This document shows, piece after piece, positions 1-8,731 of a stretch of 64,000 nt of DNA. The notes below the pieces were generated by a model that had not been told where the DNA came from, did no database searches, and saw nothing but the letters and a program-made list of their open reading frames with translations. Position 1 is the first letter of the stretch; each line of letters begins with the position of its first letter. Position numbers and translations under genes: made by a program. Origin of the DNA: Pontibacillus salicampi (lineage in GTDB: Bacteria > Bacillota > Bacilli > Bacillales > BH030062); NCBI RefSeq assembly GCF_042434395.1, contig NZ_JBHLTP010000023.1, forward strand, positions 1-64,000. The letters run 5' to 3'.

Positions 1-33
1 TCGTCCTGAGCCAGGATCAAACTCTCCATAAGA
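1..33 (-). rRNA. 16S rRNA gene, 5' end only
   Basis: Read on the minus strand, the window edge contains the universal start of bacterial 16S rRNA (GAGAGTTTGATCCTGGCTCA followed by GGACGA). Only about the first 33 bases are present and the rest lies to the left of the window. The mature 5' end is placed near position 33 by similarity to Bacillus 16S genes and is approximate. Confidence 0.95.
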
Positions 34-101
34 GTTCGCCTAACATCATGTGAACATGATTACTGGCTAATGTTAAAAAATTAACAGGTTGTTTACAAGT
101 T

Positions 102-127
102 GTTTTGTTCAGTTTTCAAAGTTCAAC
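102..127 (-). promoter_or_regulatory. rRNA leader antitermination motif (boxA-like)
   Basis: The minus strand reads CTTTGAAAACTGAACAAAAC between the rRNA promoters and the 16S gene. This is the conserved leader element of Bacillus rRNA operons, thought to act in Nus-dependent antitermination and rRNA processing. The assignment rests on motif recognition and position. Confidence 0.6.
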
Positions 128-171
128 AGTGTTTTGTGTTTGTGTCCGCTGCTCAAAACAGCGACTTTATT

Positions 172-200
172 AATATACCATTCAATCAATCTTGCGTCAA
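172..200 (-). promoter_or_regulatory. rRNA promoter P2
   Basis: The minus strand has TTGACG, a 17-base spacer and TATATT, a near-consensus sigma-A promoter about 140 bases upstream of the 16S gene. It is the promoter-proximal member of a tandem pair, as is usual for Bacillus rRNA operons. Confidence 0.8.
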
Positions 201-280
201 CAACTTTTCAATTTTTCTTTTCGTTGTTTTGTGCAGTTAATTTGGTTTGTTTTGTTGCCGTCGTTAGCGCAACGTTTAAT

Positions 281-310
281 AATATACCATGGTATTCTCT
301 CATTGTGCAA
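281..310 (-). promoter_or_regulatory. rRNA promoter P1
   Basis: The minus strand has TTGCAC, an 18-base spacer and TATATT, about 110 bases upstream of P2. The -10 hexamer is identical to that of P2. Tandem P1/P2 spacing supports the assignment. Confidence 0.65.
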
Positions 311-454
311 TGGTTTTTTCGTATTTTCTTTTATTCTTTTTTATAGACGCTGTTCAAGCCCCACCTTGATGTTAGGTTGATTTACAATCCAATCCCTCCA
401 CATAAAAGCGCTATGCTGCTATAACAACCCCACTATTACCAAACCCATTAAATT

Positions 455-495
455 AAAAAATCTCCCCACTGACCTTTCACAGTCGGCGGGGAGAT
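455..495 (-). terminator. Terminator after pbuG
   Basis: On the minus strand an ATCTCCCC / GGGGAGAT stem closes a loop of about 20 bases and is followed by a T run. It starts just past the stop codon of the purine permease gene and separates it from the rRNA promoters downstream. Confidence 0.85.
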
Positions 496-508
496 GGTTC
501 ATGCCAGG

Positions 509-1849
509 CTAGCTTAAGAAAATAAAATAAGCGAGGAATACAAAGAAAAGAAAGTACATAATTGGATGAATTTCTTTTCCTCTTCCTTTTAACAGCATGG
601 TAATAGGATAAAAAATAAAACCAATCGATATCCCAGTTGCAATACTGTAGGTAAGTGGCATGGCGATAATGGTCATAAAGGCGGGTACTGCAATCTCGAA
701 ATAATCCCAATCAATGTTTTTCAAAGCAGAAGACATGAGTACCCCGACAATGATAAGCGCTGGTGCGGTAACCTCCTGGGTAACTACGCTTAATAACGGA
801 GAGAACAAGAGCGCTAACAAAAAGAAGCATCCTGTCACAACTGCTGTAAAGCCAGAGCGCCCTCCTGCCCCAACCCCTGCTGTCGATTCAATGTAGGAGG
901 TTGTCGTGGATGTTCCAGCTACTGCCCCTACTACCGTTGCCGCAGAGTCTGCGAACAAGGCTCTACCAGCTCTGGGCAGCTTGTTGTTTTTCATTAACCC
1001 AGCTTGTGTTGCCACTGCTACTAGCGTTCCTGCTGTATCGAAGAAATCGACAAATAGGAAGGTAAGAATGACAATCCACATATCACCTGACAATAATATA
1101 GAAGGCAACGCTTCTATGGCAGCTCCAAATGTAGGTGTTAATGAGGGAACAGATCCTACGACGCCACCGATTCCTCCACTAGGAGGAGATATTAATCCTG
1201 CAACCATTCCTACTATAGAAGTAATAATCATTCCGTAAAAAATACCACCCTTAATACCAAGAGCAAGAAGGATGACTGAAATCACTATTCCAAAGATGGC
1301 AAGCAAGGTTGTAGGAGAGCTTAATTCGCCGAGCTGCACGAGAGTAGCGTCACTCCCTGCAATAATCCCAGCATTCTGAAAGCCGATAAACGCAATAAAC
1401 AAACCAATACCCGCCCCCACAGACAGCTTTAAATTGGAAGGAATAGCATTAATGACCTTTTCCCGGAGACCAGTTACTGTTAATACAATAAAAATAAGTC
1501 CAGAAACTAATACACCCGCTAACGCTTTATCCCAGTTGATCCCTTGGGAAAGGACGACCGTATAGGCGAAAAATGCATTCAATCCCATGCCCGGAGCGAG
1601 GGCAATCGGGTACTTTGCAAATACTCCCATAATAATGGACCCAAGCGCTGCCGCAAGAGCTGTGGCGGTAAACACAGCACCTTGGTCGATCCGAGTCACA
1701 CCATCCGGCAGTTGCTCTACACCAACTAATGCCAGTGTGTTAGGGTTTACGAATAAAATATAAGCCATAGATAAGAAAGTAGTAAGTCCTGCGATAAACT
1801 CTGTACGATAATTTGTACCGAGCTCTTCAAACTGAAAGAAGTTCTTCAA
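509..1849 (-). CDS. pbuG: Guanine/hypoxanthine permease, NCS2/AzgA family
   Basis: This is a polytopic membrane carrier that imports purine bases, probably hypoxanthine and guanine, for salvage. The 446-residue product opens with FQFEELGTNYRTEF and AGLTTFLSMAYILFVNP, the hallmark start of the AzgA/PbuG group, and carries about a dozen hydrophobic segments with the conserved glycine-rich stretch PGMGLNAFFAYTVV near residue 90. I chose a TTG start at 1849 because AAGGGGGAG lies 5 to 7 bases before it. A longer reading frame from 1888 would begin inside the riboswitch terminator and is not credible. The gene sits behind a guanine-class purine riboswitch and next to guaA, which supports a purine role. 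Exact base specificity is inferred. Confidence 0.9.
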   Translation of the reverse strand: MKNFFQFEELGTNYRTEFIAGLTTFLSMAYILFVNPNTLALVGVEQLPDGVTRIDQGAVFTATALAAALGSIIMGVFAKYPIALAPGMGLNAFFAYTVVLSQGINWDKALAGVLVSGLIFIVLTVTGLREKVINAIPSNLKLSVGAGIGLFIAFIGFQNAGIIAGSDATLVQLGELSSPTTLLAIFGIVISVILLALGIKGGIFYGMIITSIVGMVAGLISPPSGGIGGVVGSVPSLTPTFGAAIEALPSILLSGDMWIVILTFLFVDFFDTAGTLVAVATQAGLMKNNKLPRAGRALFADSAATVVGAVAGTSTTTSYIESTAGVGAGGRSGFTAVVTGCFFLLALLFSPLLSVVTQEVTAPALIIVGVLMSSALKNIDWDYFEIAVPAFMTIIAMPLTYSIATGISIGFIFYPITMLLKGRGKEIHPIMYFLFFVFLAYFIFLS

Positions 1850-1886
1850 TGTGCTCCCCCTTACCCGTCGTTCGGTTTGGTACAAC

Positions 1887-1921
1887 AAAAAAAGACTCTT
1901 GGCTTTATGCAGCCAAGAGTC
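1887..1921 (-). terminator. Riboswitch expression-platform terminator of pbuG
   Basis: The minus strand forms an 11-bp GACTCTTGGCT / AGCCAAGAGTC stem followed by seven T residues. It lies between the purine aptamer and the TTG start of pbuG. This is the intrinsic terminator expected when guanine binds the aptamer and stops transcription. Confidence 0.85.
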
Positions 1922-1985
1922 TCTTAAACTAGGAAAGTAAATTGCTCTCCACGAAACGGTCGCGGAATATCTATATCTAGCAATT

Positions 1986-2059
1986 CACCTCGTAGTCGGA
2001 CCATTTACGGTAGTCCGGTAGAAACTCTCGGGCCTTATTCCCAATATTATACGACGGTG
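1986..2059 (-). promoter_or_regulatory. Purine riboswitch aptamer (guanine class) upstream of pbuG
   Basis: The minus strand shows the conserved elements of the purine aptamer in order: TATAAT (J1/2), loop 2 with AAGG, GTTTCTACC (J2/3), loop 3 CCGTAAA and GACTACG (J3/1). P1 forms between CACCGTCG and CGAGGTG with one bulged G. The base after GA in J3/1 is C, the specificity position (C74) that marks guanine rather than adenine binding. Control is predicted to be transcriptional, through the terminator just downstream. Confidence 0.93.
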
Positions 2060-2160
2060 TTTATGATTATTTTTTATGATTCGGTACCATTGTACTAAGT
2101 AACAGGATGCTAGTCAACAGAAAAACCGAACATTTAACCAAAAATACAATTTATTATTCG

Positions 2161-3699
2161 TTATTCCCATTCAATAGTGGATGGCGGCTTACTCGTCACA
2201 TCATACACGATACGATTGACGTGCTCCACTTCATTGACAATTCGCGTGGATATTTTCTCTAGAACATCGTGCGGGATTCGAGCCCAATCCGATGTCATAC
2301 CATCAATGGATGTAACAGCACGGATTCCTACTGTATAGTCATATGTTCTCGCATCCCCCATCACCCCCACACTACGGAAATCAGGAAGAACGGTGAAGTA
2401 TTGCCATATCTCGCGATCGAGTCCAGTTTTTTTCACTTCATCACGTAATATTGCATCAGATTCGCGCACGATTTCCAGCTTTTCAGGAGTAATTTCACCA
2501 ATTACACGAATAGCTAGTCCCGGTCCCGGGAAGGGCTGACGCCAAACGATATGGTCCGGAACACCAAGCTCTGTACCTAGTGCACGAACCTCATCTTTAA
2601 ATAACGTGTTGAGCGGCTCTATTAATTGGAACTGCATATTCTCAGGCAAGCCGCCCACATTGTGGTGGGATTTAATTGTTTGCGCTGTTTCGGTACCACT
2701 TTCAATAATATCCGTGTACAGTGTCCCTTGCGCAAGATAATCGATATCCTTCAGCTTATCTGCTTCATCGTCAAACACATAAATAAACTCGTTACCGATA
2801 ATTTTCCGTTTTTCCTCTGGATCTGAAACCCCTTCGAGCTTGGATAAAAAGCGATCCTTGGCATCAACTTTAATAACATTCATCTCAAAGCCCTCACTGA
2901 ATGTTTCCATCACACTATCCGCTTCATGCTTACGAAGCAAACCATGGTCGACGAAAATACAAGTAAGCTGGTCTCCGATCGCTCGTTGGATTAGCGCTGC
3001 AACAACCGAGGAATCTACTCCCCCACTTAAAGCACACAGTACTTTTCGATCCCCTACTTGGTGCTGGATTTTCTCTACTTCCATTTCAATGAAATTCTCC
3101 ATAGACCATTCAGCCTTGGCTTCACAAACACCAAATACGAATTGCTTCAAAAGCTGATTGCCATGTTCTGTATGGCGAACCTCGGGGTGGAATTGGACAC
3201 CGTACAGCTTACGTTCGGCGTTACTCATCGCTGCTATTGGACAAGAAGGACTCACTGCATTTACCTGAAACCCTTCTGGCGGGGCGATAACTTTATCTCG
3301 ATGACTCATCCATACCACTTGCTCGGCTGGCATATCTTCAAACAGCTTAGACATCTGATGAATAGTAATATCCGCTTTACCGTACTCTCGCTGTTCAGCG
3401 CTCTCCACCTTACCACCATAATGGTGCGTCATGAGCTGCATTCCATAACAAATCCCCAGCACCGGGATATCTAAGCTGAAAATTTCCGGATCACAACGGA
3501 AGCTATCTTCCTCGTAGACACTGTTCGGACCACCTGACAAAATAATACCGCTTGGGTTGATGCGGCGAATATCCTCTGCTGTTAATCGGTGTGAATGCAG
3601 TTCACTATAAACGCCGAACTCACGGATTCTTCTTGTAATCAGCTGATTGTATTGACTGCCAAAGTCTAATACTAGAATCATATCATTCATTTGCTTCAT
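2161..3699 (-). CDS. guaA: GMP synthase (glutamine-hydrolysing)
   Basis: The enzyme converts XMP to GMP with glutamine and ATP, the last step of guanine nucleotide synthesis. The 512-residue product has an N-terminal class I glutamine amidotransferase domain (ILVLDFGSQYNQLI, catalytic Cys in GICYGMQLM, GVQFHPEV), then the ATP pyrophosphatase P-loop (ALSGGVDSSVVA), and ends with the dimerisation domain motif KPPSTIEWE. The chosen ATG at 3699 has AAAGGAG nine bases upstream. A frame opening at 3810 would start inside the leader terminator, so it is rejected. Length matches the family. Expression is predicted to be under the purine riboswitch at 3837-3907. Confidence 0.97.
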   Translation of the reverse strand: MKQMNDMILVLDFGSQYNQLITRRIREFGVYSELHSHRLTAEDIRRINPSGIILSGGPNSVYEEDSFRCDPEIFSLDIPVLGICYGMQLMTHHYGGKVESAEQREYGKADITIHQMSKLFEDMPAEQVVWMSHRDKVIAPPEGFQVNAVSPSCPIAAMSNAERKLYGVQFHPEVRHTEHGNQLLKQFVFGVCEAKAEWSMENFIEMEVEKIQHQVGDRKVLCALSGGVDSSVVAALIQRAIGDQLTCIFVDHGLLRKHEADSVMETFSEGFEMNVIKVDAKDRFLSKLEGVSDPEEKRKIIGNEFIYVFDDEADKLKDIDYLAQGTLYTDIIESGTETAQTIKSHHNVGGLPENMQFQLIEPLNTLFKDEVRALGTELGVPDHIVWRQPFPGPGLAIRVIGEITPEKLEIVRESDAILRDEVKKTGLDREIWQYFTVLPDFRSVGVMGDARTYDYTVGIRAVTSIDGMTSDWARIPHDVLEKISTRIVNEVEHVNRIVYDVTSKPPSTIEWE

Positions 3700-3754
3700 C
3701 CAATTCCACTCCTTTATTGTGCTGTTTCTTATCTTGCGTTCTTGTTTCATCCAT

Positions 3755-3808
3755 AAAAAAAGAGACTTCTGCCTCCTATAAAAAGGTATAGGAAGGCAGA
3801 AATCTCTC
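3755..3808 (-). terminator. Riboswitch terminator of guaA
   Basis: The minus strand forms a long stem, CTGCC-TTCCTATA against TATAGGA-GGCAG with further pairing to GAGA/TCTC, followed by seven T residues. Its 5' half (TTCTGCCTTC, 3792-3801) is perfectly complementary to GAAGGCAGAA at 3832-3841, which includes the 3' strand of aptamer stem P1. The two alternative structures form a textbook antiterminator/terminator switch. Confidence 0.87.
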
Positions 3809-3836
3809 ATACACGTAGCACGAATCTTTCATTCTG

Positions 3837-3907
3837 CCTTCATAGTCAGGACATTATTGGTATCCCGGTAGAGACTCTCGAACCTTATTATCGAGGATAT
3901 ATGAAGG
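3837..3907 (-). promoter_or_regulatory. Purine riboswitch aptamer (guanine class) upstream of guaA
   Basis: P1 is a perfect 7-bp CCTTCAT / ATGAAGG helix. Inside it, P2 is CTCGA / TCGAG with AAGG in loop 2, J2/3 reads GTCTCTACC, P3 is CGGGAT / GTCCTG, loop 3 reads ACCAATAAT and J3/1 reads GACTATG. The C in GAC marks guanine specificity. It differs from consensus at the flipped-out U48 (here C) and in loop 3 (usually ACCGTAAAT), but keeps the GG/CC loop-loop contact. It regulates synthesis rather than uptake. Confidence 0.85.
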
Positions 3908-3950
3908 AACTATTAAGTTGAACTCATTCTATCAACAGGATGAGGACCGG

Positions 3951-6164
3951 TCAAGATAGTGCTTTTTTGATTAAATTTTCCCATAATTCTGTGACTTTCT
4001 GCCACGGCTGATTCGCTTCATCTCCGCGATATAGCAAACGCTCATAGTAATGCGTAAGCATGCCCATATCTCTCGATTGGAAATTCTGATCTACCTCTCT
4101 AGCATACTCTCTTAGCGTCTGCCCTTCTCCTCGAGCCATACCAGCCTTTGCAGCGAGTGCTTTCATTAAGAAGTGATAAGCCGCTTCATAATTGTCCTTA
4201 TTAGGGTTGCGATAAAATCGTTTCTTATAGAAATAGAAAAGCCAATGGAAACGGTACCGATATAATAGGAAGGAAGTCAGCACAAGTCCTCCAGCCATTA
4301 CCCAGAACCAAACACTTTTCAGGATGGAGGTAGATCCAATAGCTTCATCACTCGTTCCATCTTCCATTTGATCCTCAGTAAGCTCCTCCTTATCAGGCCC
4401 TTCCTGGTTCAAGCTTTCCTCCAGATCTTCTGATACCTCGGAATCTTCCTCTTCTTCCGTTTCTTCCTCTAAATAAAAATCTGTATGGTTACCAAAGCCC
4501 TTCGTTGGTTCAAAAGGGACCCAGCCAATGTCTGGGAAGTAGACTTCTACCCAGGAGTGAGCATTGGAACTAGTTACTTCATAAACCGTGTATTCCTCGC
4601 CATCCTCCTTGGTAGCGGTGTCGATCTCTTCCCCGCCAGTAAAGCCCTTCGCCCATCTGGCAGGAATCCCGACGCTTCTCAGCATCACAACCATAGAGGA
4701 GGAGAAGTTGTCACAATACCCGACTCTAGAGTCAAACAAAAATTGATCCACATAATCCTCATTCTCCCCAGGTACAGGTATCCCCTCAGTATCATACTCG
4801 AACCCCGTGTTTGTAAAATGCTCCTCTATTGCCCGAGCCTTGTCATACCGATTCTCTTCATCCTTGACCAGATTTTCCGATAAAGTCTTCACCCGTCCTG
4901 GCAGTGAGTCAGGAAGCTGAGTGTATCGTTCTTCAATATCGTCAGGGTCTTCCTCAGAAGCTTCTCGTAACTGCTGATAAGAGAAGGAAGGCTGAACATA
5001 TTCTACCTTATACCCCTCTAACTGGAGCTGTTCTCCGTTCTTCTCAGGCTGGATGACATCTGTCGTTGTATTTACTTGAAATGCATCAGCACCTGATTGC
5101 TTTACTTTCTGAACATCGTATGGATAGACAAGCCTAGAAAAGCTAGCTCCATCTTCCATCGAGATTGTCGCGTCCTGTTCGGTTGTCTCCACGTTCTCTT
5201 CCTCATACGTTTGGATAGGAAGAGTGCTATTTGGGTCATACTCCTCGAAGGTTCCTTCGTCGGAATTGACCCAGCCCTTGCCTGTATAAGTATCCTTCGT
5301 TTCAATGCGCCAATAATGCTCATTCTTAGCGGCAGCTTGAAACACAGGTGTGTTATCCTGAACGAATGAGCCGCCAAGCTGTGTATCATCTGTACCGTAC
5401 CCTACCTTTTGTACCGTGTTTCCGGAGCCACCCATATTACTAGCGGCTTTCTGAATAAACGGCACAGGGTCTGGCCATTGCGGTGTCCGCTTCGGTGCTG
5501 TATAACCGATAACCGTGGAGCTGAACACCAATACGATTAACGGGAGAAGCCACGCCCGGTACAGCCTTTTCCCCTTCAGAGATATGGATTCCCGCTCTAA
5601 CTCCTTCATCATACTGGATAAGCCCATCACTAAAAGCGAAACAAGAAACGCACGCACAATCGGTATTTTGCCATCAAAGGCTGTAAACGTATCAAGTACT
5701 GTTAAATAAACGAACGTCAGGATGACGAAAAAACTAATCCGCTTCGCCACAACGAACCAATAATATACAAGGTAACTCATTAGCCAAAGCAGTAGCAGGA
5801 AAAGAAAGCTCCGGAAAAGAGGCGTCATTTCCCAAAACTGATAGGACAACATGACCTCAGCATTATATTGAACGTGCTCCCATAAATATTGGAACCAGGC
5901 AGGACTGAAAAACCGCTGCGGCATAAACATGCTATCGAGAATAAAGGCCATACCAGCTAACTTTAACGGAGTTGCCATATACCAAGGCCATTGCAAATAG
6001 GACAGCAAAAAGCAAAATGCAGTGTACACAATGAACATTGCAATATTGCCTGTATCCGTTATTTGCTCCAGAGGACGCAGCCATTCCAGAAATAATAGGA
6101 AACCACATATATACAAAATGGCTGTGTAGATACGTTTTCTTTTGTCTATGTCCTTGCTTGCCAT
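3951..6164 (-). CDS. yebA: Transglutaminase-like membrane protein (TgpA/YebA type)
   Basis: This 737-residue protein has about six N-terminal membrane helices (residues 12-230), an extracytoplasmic region holding a transglutaminase-like core, a further helix near residue 625 and a cytoplasmic DUF4129-like tail. The catalytic triad is visible as Cys in RVGYCDNFSSSM, His in SSNAHSWVEVYF and Asp in PDIGWVPFEP. A run of acidic residues (EEETEEEEDSEVSED) links the core to the last helix. Its ATG overlaps the stop codon of the DUF58 gene upstream (TAATG), so the two are translationally coupled. The MoxR-DUF58-transglutaminase set is a conserved unit, but its substrate is not established and I cannot infer one. 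Confidence 0.88.
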   Translation of the reverse strand: MASKDIDKRKRIYTAILYICGFLLFLEWLRPLEQITDTGNIAMFIVYTAFCFLLSYLQWPWYMATPLKLAGMAFILDSMFMPQRFFSPAWFQYLWEHVQYNAEVMLSYQFWEMTPLFRSFLFLLLLWLMSYLVYYWFVVAKRISFFVILTFVYLTVLDTFTAFDGKIPIVRAFLVSLLVMGLSSMMKELERESISLKGKRLYRAWLLPLIVLVFSSTVIGYTAPKRTPQWPDPVPFIQKAASNMGGSGNTVQKVGYGTDDTQLGGSFVQDNTPVFQAAAKNEHYWRIETKDTYTGKGWVNSDEGTFEEYDPNSTLPIQTYEEENVETTEQDATISMEDGASFSRLVYPYDVQKVKQSGADAFQVNTTTDVIQPEKNGEQLQLEGYKVEYVQPSFSYQQLREASEEDPDDIEERYTQLPDSLPGRVKTLSENLVKDEENRYDKARAIEEHFTNTGFEYDTEGIPVPGENEDYVDQFLFDSRVGYCDNFSSSMVVMLRSVGIPARWAKGFTGGEEIDTATKEDGEEYTVYEVTSSNAHSWVEVYFPDIGWVPFEPTKGFGNHTDFYLEEETEEEEDSEVSEDLEESLNQEGPDKEELTEDQMEDGTSDEAIGSTSILKSVWFWVMAGGLVLTSFLLYRYRFHWLFYFYKKRFYRNPNKDNYEAAYHFLMKALAAKAGMARGEGQTLREYAREVDQNFQSRDMGMLTHYYERLLYRGDEANQPWQKVTELWENLIKKALS

Positions 6165-7429
6165 TACGTACTCACCTCAAATACCGGCTTTGTCAGTTCC
6201 CCTTCTGTCATTACATTTACGACGACACCACTTATTTGCAGCTCCCGAATAATCTGCTTCTCCAGGGCACCAATCCTATCGGCAGCGTCAATATAAAACA
6301 ACACCACTCTACCAGTATGCTGCTTTAAACGAGAGATGGTAGATTTCAAGTCCGCATTTAACGTATTAGTTACAAGCATTAGCACTGAATTTTTCGGCAG
6401 TACACGCTGCTGCATCAGCAACGACTCTCCAAAATTCGCTTTACCCGTTGGCTCTACTCGTGCTAAATAATGGTTCATATAATCCTGCTGCAGCGCATCT
6501 TTGGTGAACGGGAATAGCTTCCGTTCCTCACCAAGCACCATAAATGCTAGCTGCGAGGACAAACGACGGTACGATTGGATTAAAGAAGCACATAGCTCGA
6601 CACTTCCTTCAAACGCCAGCGACTTGTCCTTCTCCACCATATTGGCATCGAGAATCAACATAACATCCGAGCTTTTTTGCGGCTCAAACTCCTTCGTCAT
6701 GAAGGAGTTTTTCTTAGCGGTATTCTTCCAATCTATCCACGAAAAACGGTCCCCCGGTACATACTCCCTAACCCCGGTTACAATAGTAGTATTCTTTTTG
6801 GCGGGAGAATAGGAAGGCGACGCACCTTCTTCAAAGCTATTCATTCGCTTCGTAATTCCCACATCACGTTTATGTGGGTACACAAGGATAGCTTCTCCTA
6901 CCGTGTAGTAATGCTGCTTCTTTATAAAGCCAAAAAAGTCTCCCGTTCTCACACGAATAGTATGAAATTTATGCTCGCCTCGAGGAACATTTTCAAACGT
7001 ATATTCATACCGTATTTTCCGCATAAACCACGGGAAGGCAACACGCTTCACCTTCTGATGGCTGGACAGCTGCTTAGGATCCTGCAGAAATTGATAGCTT
7101 TTTGCTTTCACACCAGCTCTCTGAAAGGTTTCCGGCACATAATCCTCTATAATACAAAAATATAGCGGAAAGGGCATCTTCCGATCGATGGTAAGCGTCA
7201 CAGTTAGAGTGTCGCCTGTCTGGAGCACCTGCTTCGATAGGGAGCGTTCAATGCTCCAGTTAGAAATAGGATACAACACCAACAAGATCATATATAACAG
7301 GAATGGCAGCATGGCATAGAAGAGAAACCAACTAACAAACCCGCCCTGAAACATGGCGTACGCATATAAGATCCCTAGCAGGACGACACCAATTAACATC
7401 TTTCCAATCATTCCGGCATAATTTCTCAT
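6164..7429 (-). CDS. yeaD: DUF58 domain membrane protein
   Basis: The 421-residue product has two N-terminal membrane helices (about residues 9-50) followed by a soluble region with the DUF58 signature, REYVPGDRFSWIDWKNTAKK near residue 225, and a von Willebrand A-like fold (DVMLILDANM). Proteins of this group work with a MoxR-type ATPase, and the MoxR gene ends one base before this ATG. The downstream transglutaminase gene overlaps it by one base. The arrangement suggests a single complex at the membrane, probably for envelope assembly or stress. The function is inferred from the family, not shown by the sequence. Confidence 0.88.
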   Translation of the reverse strand: MRNYAGMIGKMLIGVVLLGILYAYAMFQGGFVSWFLFYAMLPFLLYMILLVLYPISNWSIERSLSKQVLQTGDTLTVTLTIDRKMPFPLYFCIIEDYVPETFQRAGVKAKSYQFLQDPKQLSSHQKVKRVAFPWFMRKIRYEYTFENVPRGEHKFHTIRVRTGDFFGFIKKQHYYTVGEAILVYPHKRDVGITKRMNSFEEGASPSYSPAKKNTTIVTGVREYVPGDRFSWIDWKNTAKKNSFMTKEFEPQKSSDVMLILDANMVEKDKSLAFEGSVELCASLIQSYRRLSSQLAFMVLGEERKLFPFTKDALQQDYMNHYLARVEPTGKANFGESLLMQQRVLPKNSVLMLVTNTLNADLKSTISRLKQHTGRVVLFYIDAADRIGALEKQIIRELQISGVVVNVMTEGELTKPVFEVST

Positions 7430-7430
7430 A

Positions 7431-8393
7431 CTATTTTTCCCGGCTCACAGGCACAGAGACTTTATCTACCAATTCATCTACCAGGGAAGAAGTCGATGTC
7501 CCTTCAAATTTAGCTTCCGATGTCGTAATCATCCGATGACTCAGCACGAAGGGTGCCAAATATTTCACATCATCCGGTATGACGTAATCCCTATCCTGGA
7601 TAAACGCATAGGCCTTCGCCGCTTTCATGAGCGCTATAGAACCACGAGGACTCACTCCTAAATAAACAGAAGGATGTCGCCTCGTTTCTGTTACCAGGTT
7701 AATAATATATCGTTTCACATGATGATCCACATACACCTGCTGCACTTCCTCCTGCAGCCCAATCAGCTCATCCTGGGTCATAACAGCTCCAACTGAATGG
7801 ACAGGGTGCTCCCCTGTAATCAACCCAAGCATCTCCATCTCCTCATCAGGAGTCGGGTACCCCATATTCAATTTCAAAAGAAAACGATCCAATTGAGCCT
7901 CTGGCAAAGGATATGTACCTTCATACTCGATCGGGTTCTGGGTAGCCATTACAAAGAACGGGCGCTGAAGCTCTACGGTGCTGCCATCCACGGTTATGCT
8001 GTTCTCCTCCAAGCCTTCCAATAAGGAGGACTGCGTTTTGGGAGAGGTTCTGTTGATCTCATCCGCCAGGACAATATTTCCTAGGATTGGGCCCGGGCGG
8101 AACTCAAATTCCATATTTTTCGGGTTATAAATTGACACACCCGTTACATCAGACGGCAATAAATCGGGTGTGAATTGGATTCGTTTAAACTCACAATCAA
8201 CGGATTTGGCTAACGTGCGCACAAGCATCGTCTTCCCCACTCCAGGAACATCCTCGAGCAGAACGTGCCCTTGCGCAAGAAGCGCTACAATACTTAACGT
8301 TGTAACCTCTTTCTTACCGATCATGACCTTTTGTATATTGTGAAACAAATCTTGCACCTTTGAATGGTAGAGAAAAGTAGTATGCTGGGACAT
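7431..8393 (-). CDS. yeaC: MoxR-family AAA+ ATPase
   Basis: This 320-residue AAA+ protein carries Walker A (EDVPGVGKTMLVRTL, residues about 48-62), Walker B (NIVLADEINRTSPKTQSSLL) and the sensor-1 region (VMATQNPIEYEGTYPLPEAQ), all typical of MoxR. MoxR ATPases act as chaperones that mature partner proteins, often with DUF58/vWA proteins such as the one encoded next. It is the first gene of a three-gene operon running left into guaA. A TATAAT hexamer on the minus strand at 8438-8443 is a likely -10, though no good -35 is seen. The ribosome site AGGAGG lies 11 bases before the ATG, slightly far. Confidence 0.93.
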   Translation of the reverse strand: MSQHTTFLYHSKVQDLFHNIQKVMIGKKEVTTLSIVALLAQGHVLLEDVPGVGKTMLVRTLAKSVDCEFKRIQFTPDLLPSDVTGVSIYNPKNMEFEFRPGPILGNIVLADEINRTSPKTQSSLLEGLEENSITVDGSTVELQRPFFVMATQNPIEYEGTYPLPEAQLDRFLLKLNMGYPTPDEEMEMLGLITGEHPVHSVGAVMTQDELIGLQEEVQQVYVDHHVKRYIINLVTETRRHPSVYLGVSPRGSIALMKAAKAYAFIQDRDYVIPDDVKYLAPFVLSHRMITTSEAKFEGTSTSSLVDELVDKVSVPVSREK

Positions 8394-8731
8394 GCGAATA
8401 AATTCCTCCTAAACAATGGGTTCTCTATCCCTAACGTATTATATCTAGTAAAACTAACATGTTATTTTTGTACCGTTACATTTCATTTTTGTCACAGTGA
8501 TACAAAAATTCTGTCTATTGTAACTATACTACAAATCTCCTAAATACACGCAATAGGTTGCACAGGAAAAATTTTGGAATACTTACAGAAAAGACGTAAA
8601 ACGGAGGGAGAATGCCACGAAGAGACTGTTCCATTTACCTACAAAAGGAAACTATAACCACCCTTCGAAATAATTTATAATAATGAAGAAAGACTACAAA
8701 CTGAGAAAATACCCATAAGGAGGACACATTC
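8394..8731. other. Intergenic region between two divergent genes
   Basis: This 338-base stretch separates the leftward MoxR operon from the rightward AraC-type gene. It contains the probable -10 (TATAAT, minus strand, 8438-8443) of the MoxR operon and, at 8717-8723, the AAGGAGG ribosome site of the AraC gene. I see no further gene, repeat or clear hairpin in it. Confidence 0.5.

Noticed and set aside
1..500. tRNA genes next to the rRNA operon
   Set aside because: No cloverleaf or CCA-type end was seen upstream of the 16S gene. Only promoters and the leader are present.
3699..3810. Extension of guaA to a start at 3810
   Set aside because: The added codons run through the leader terminator, lack similarity to GuaA, and a good ribosome site precedes the ATG at 3699.
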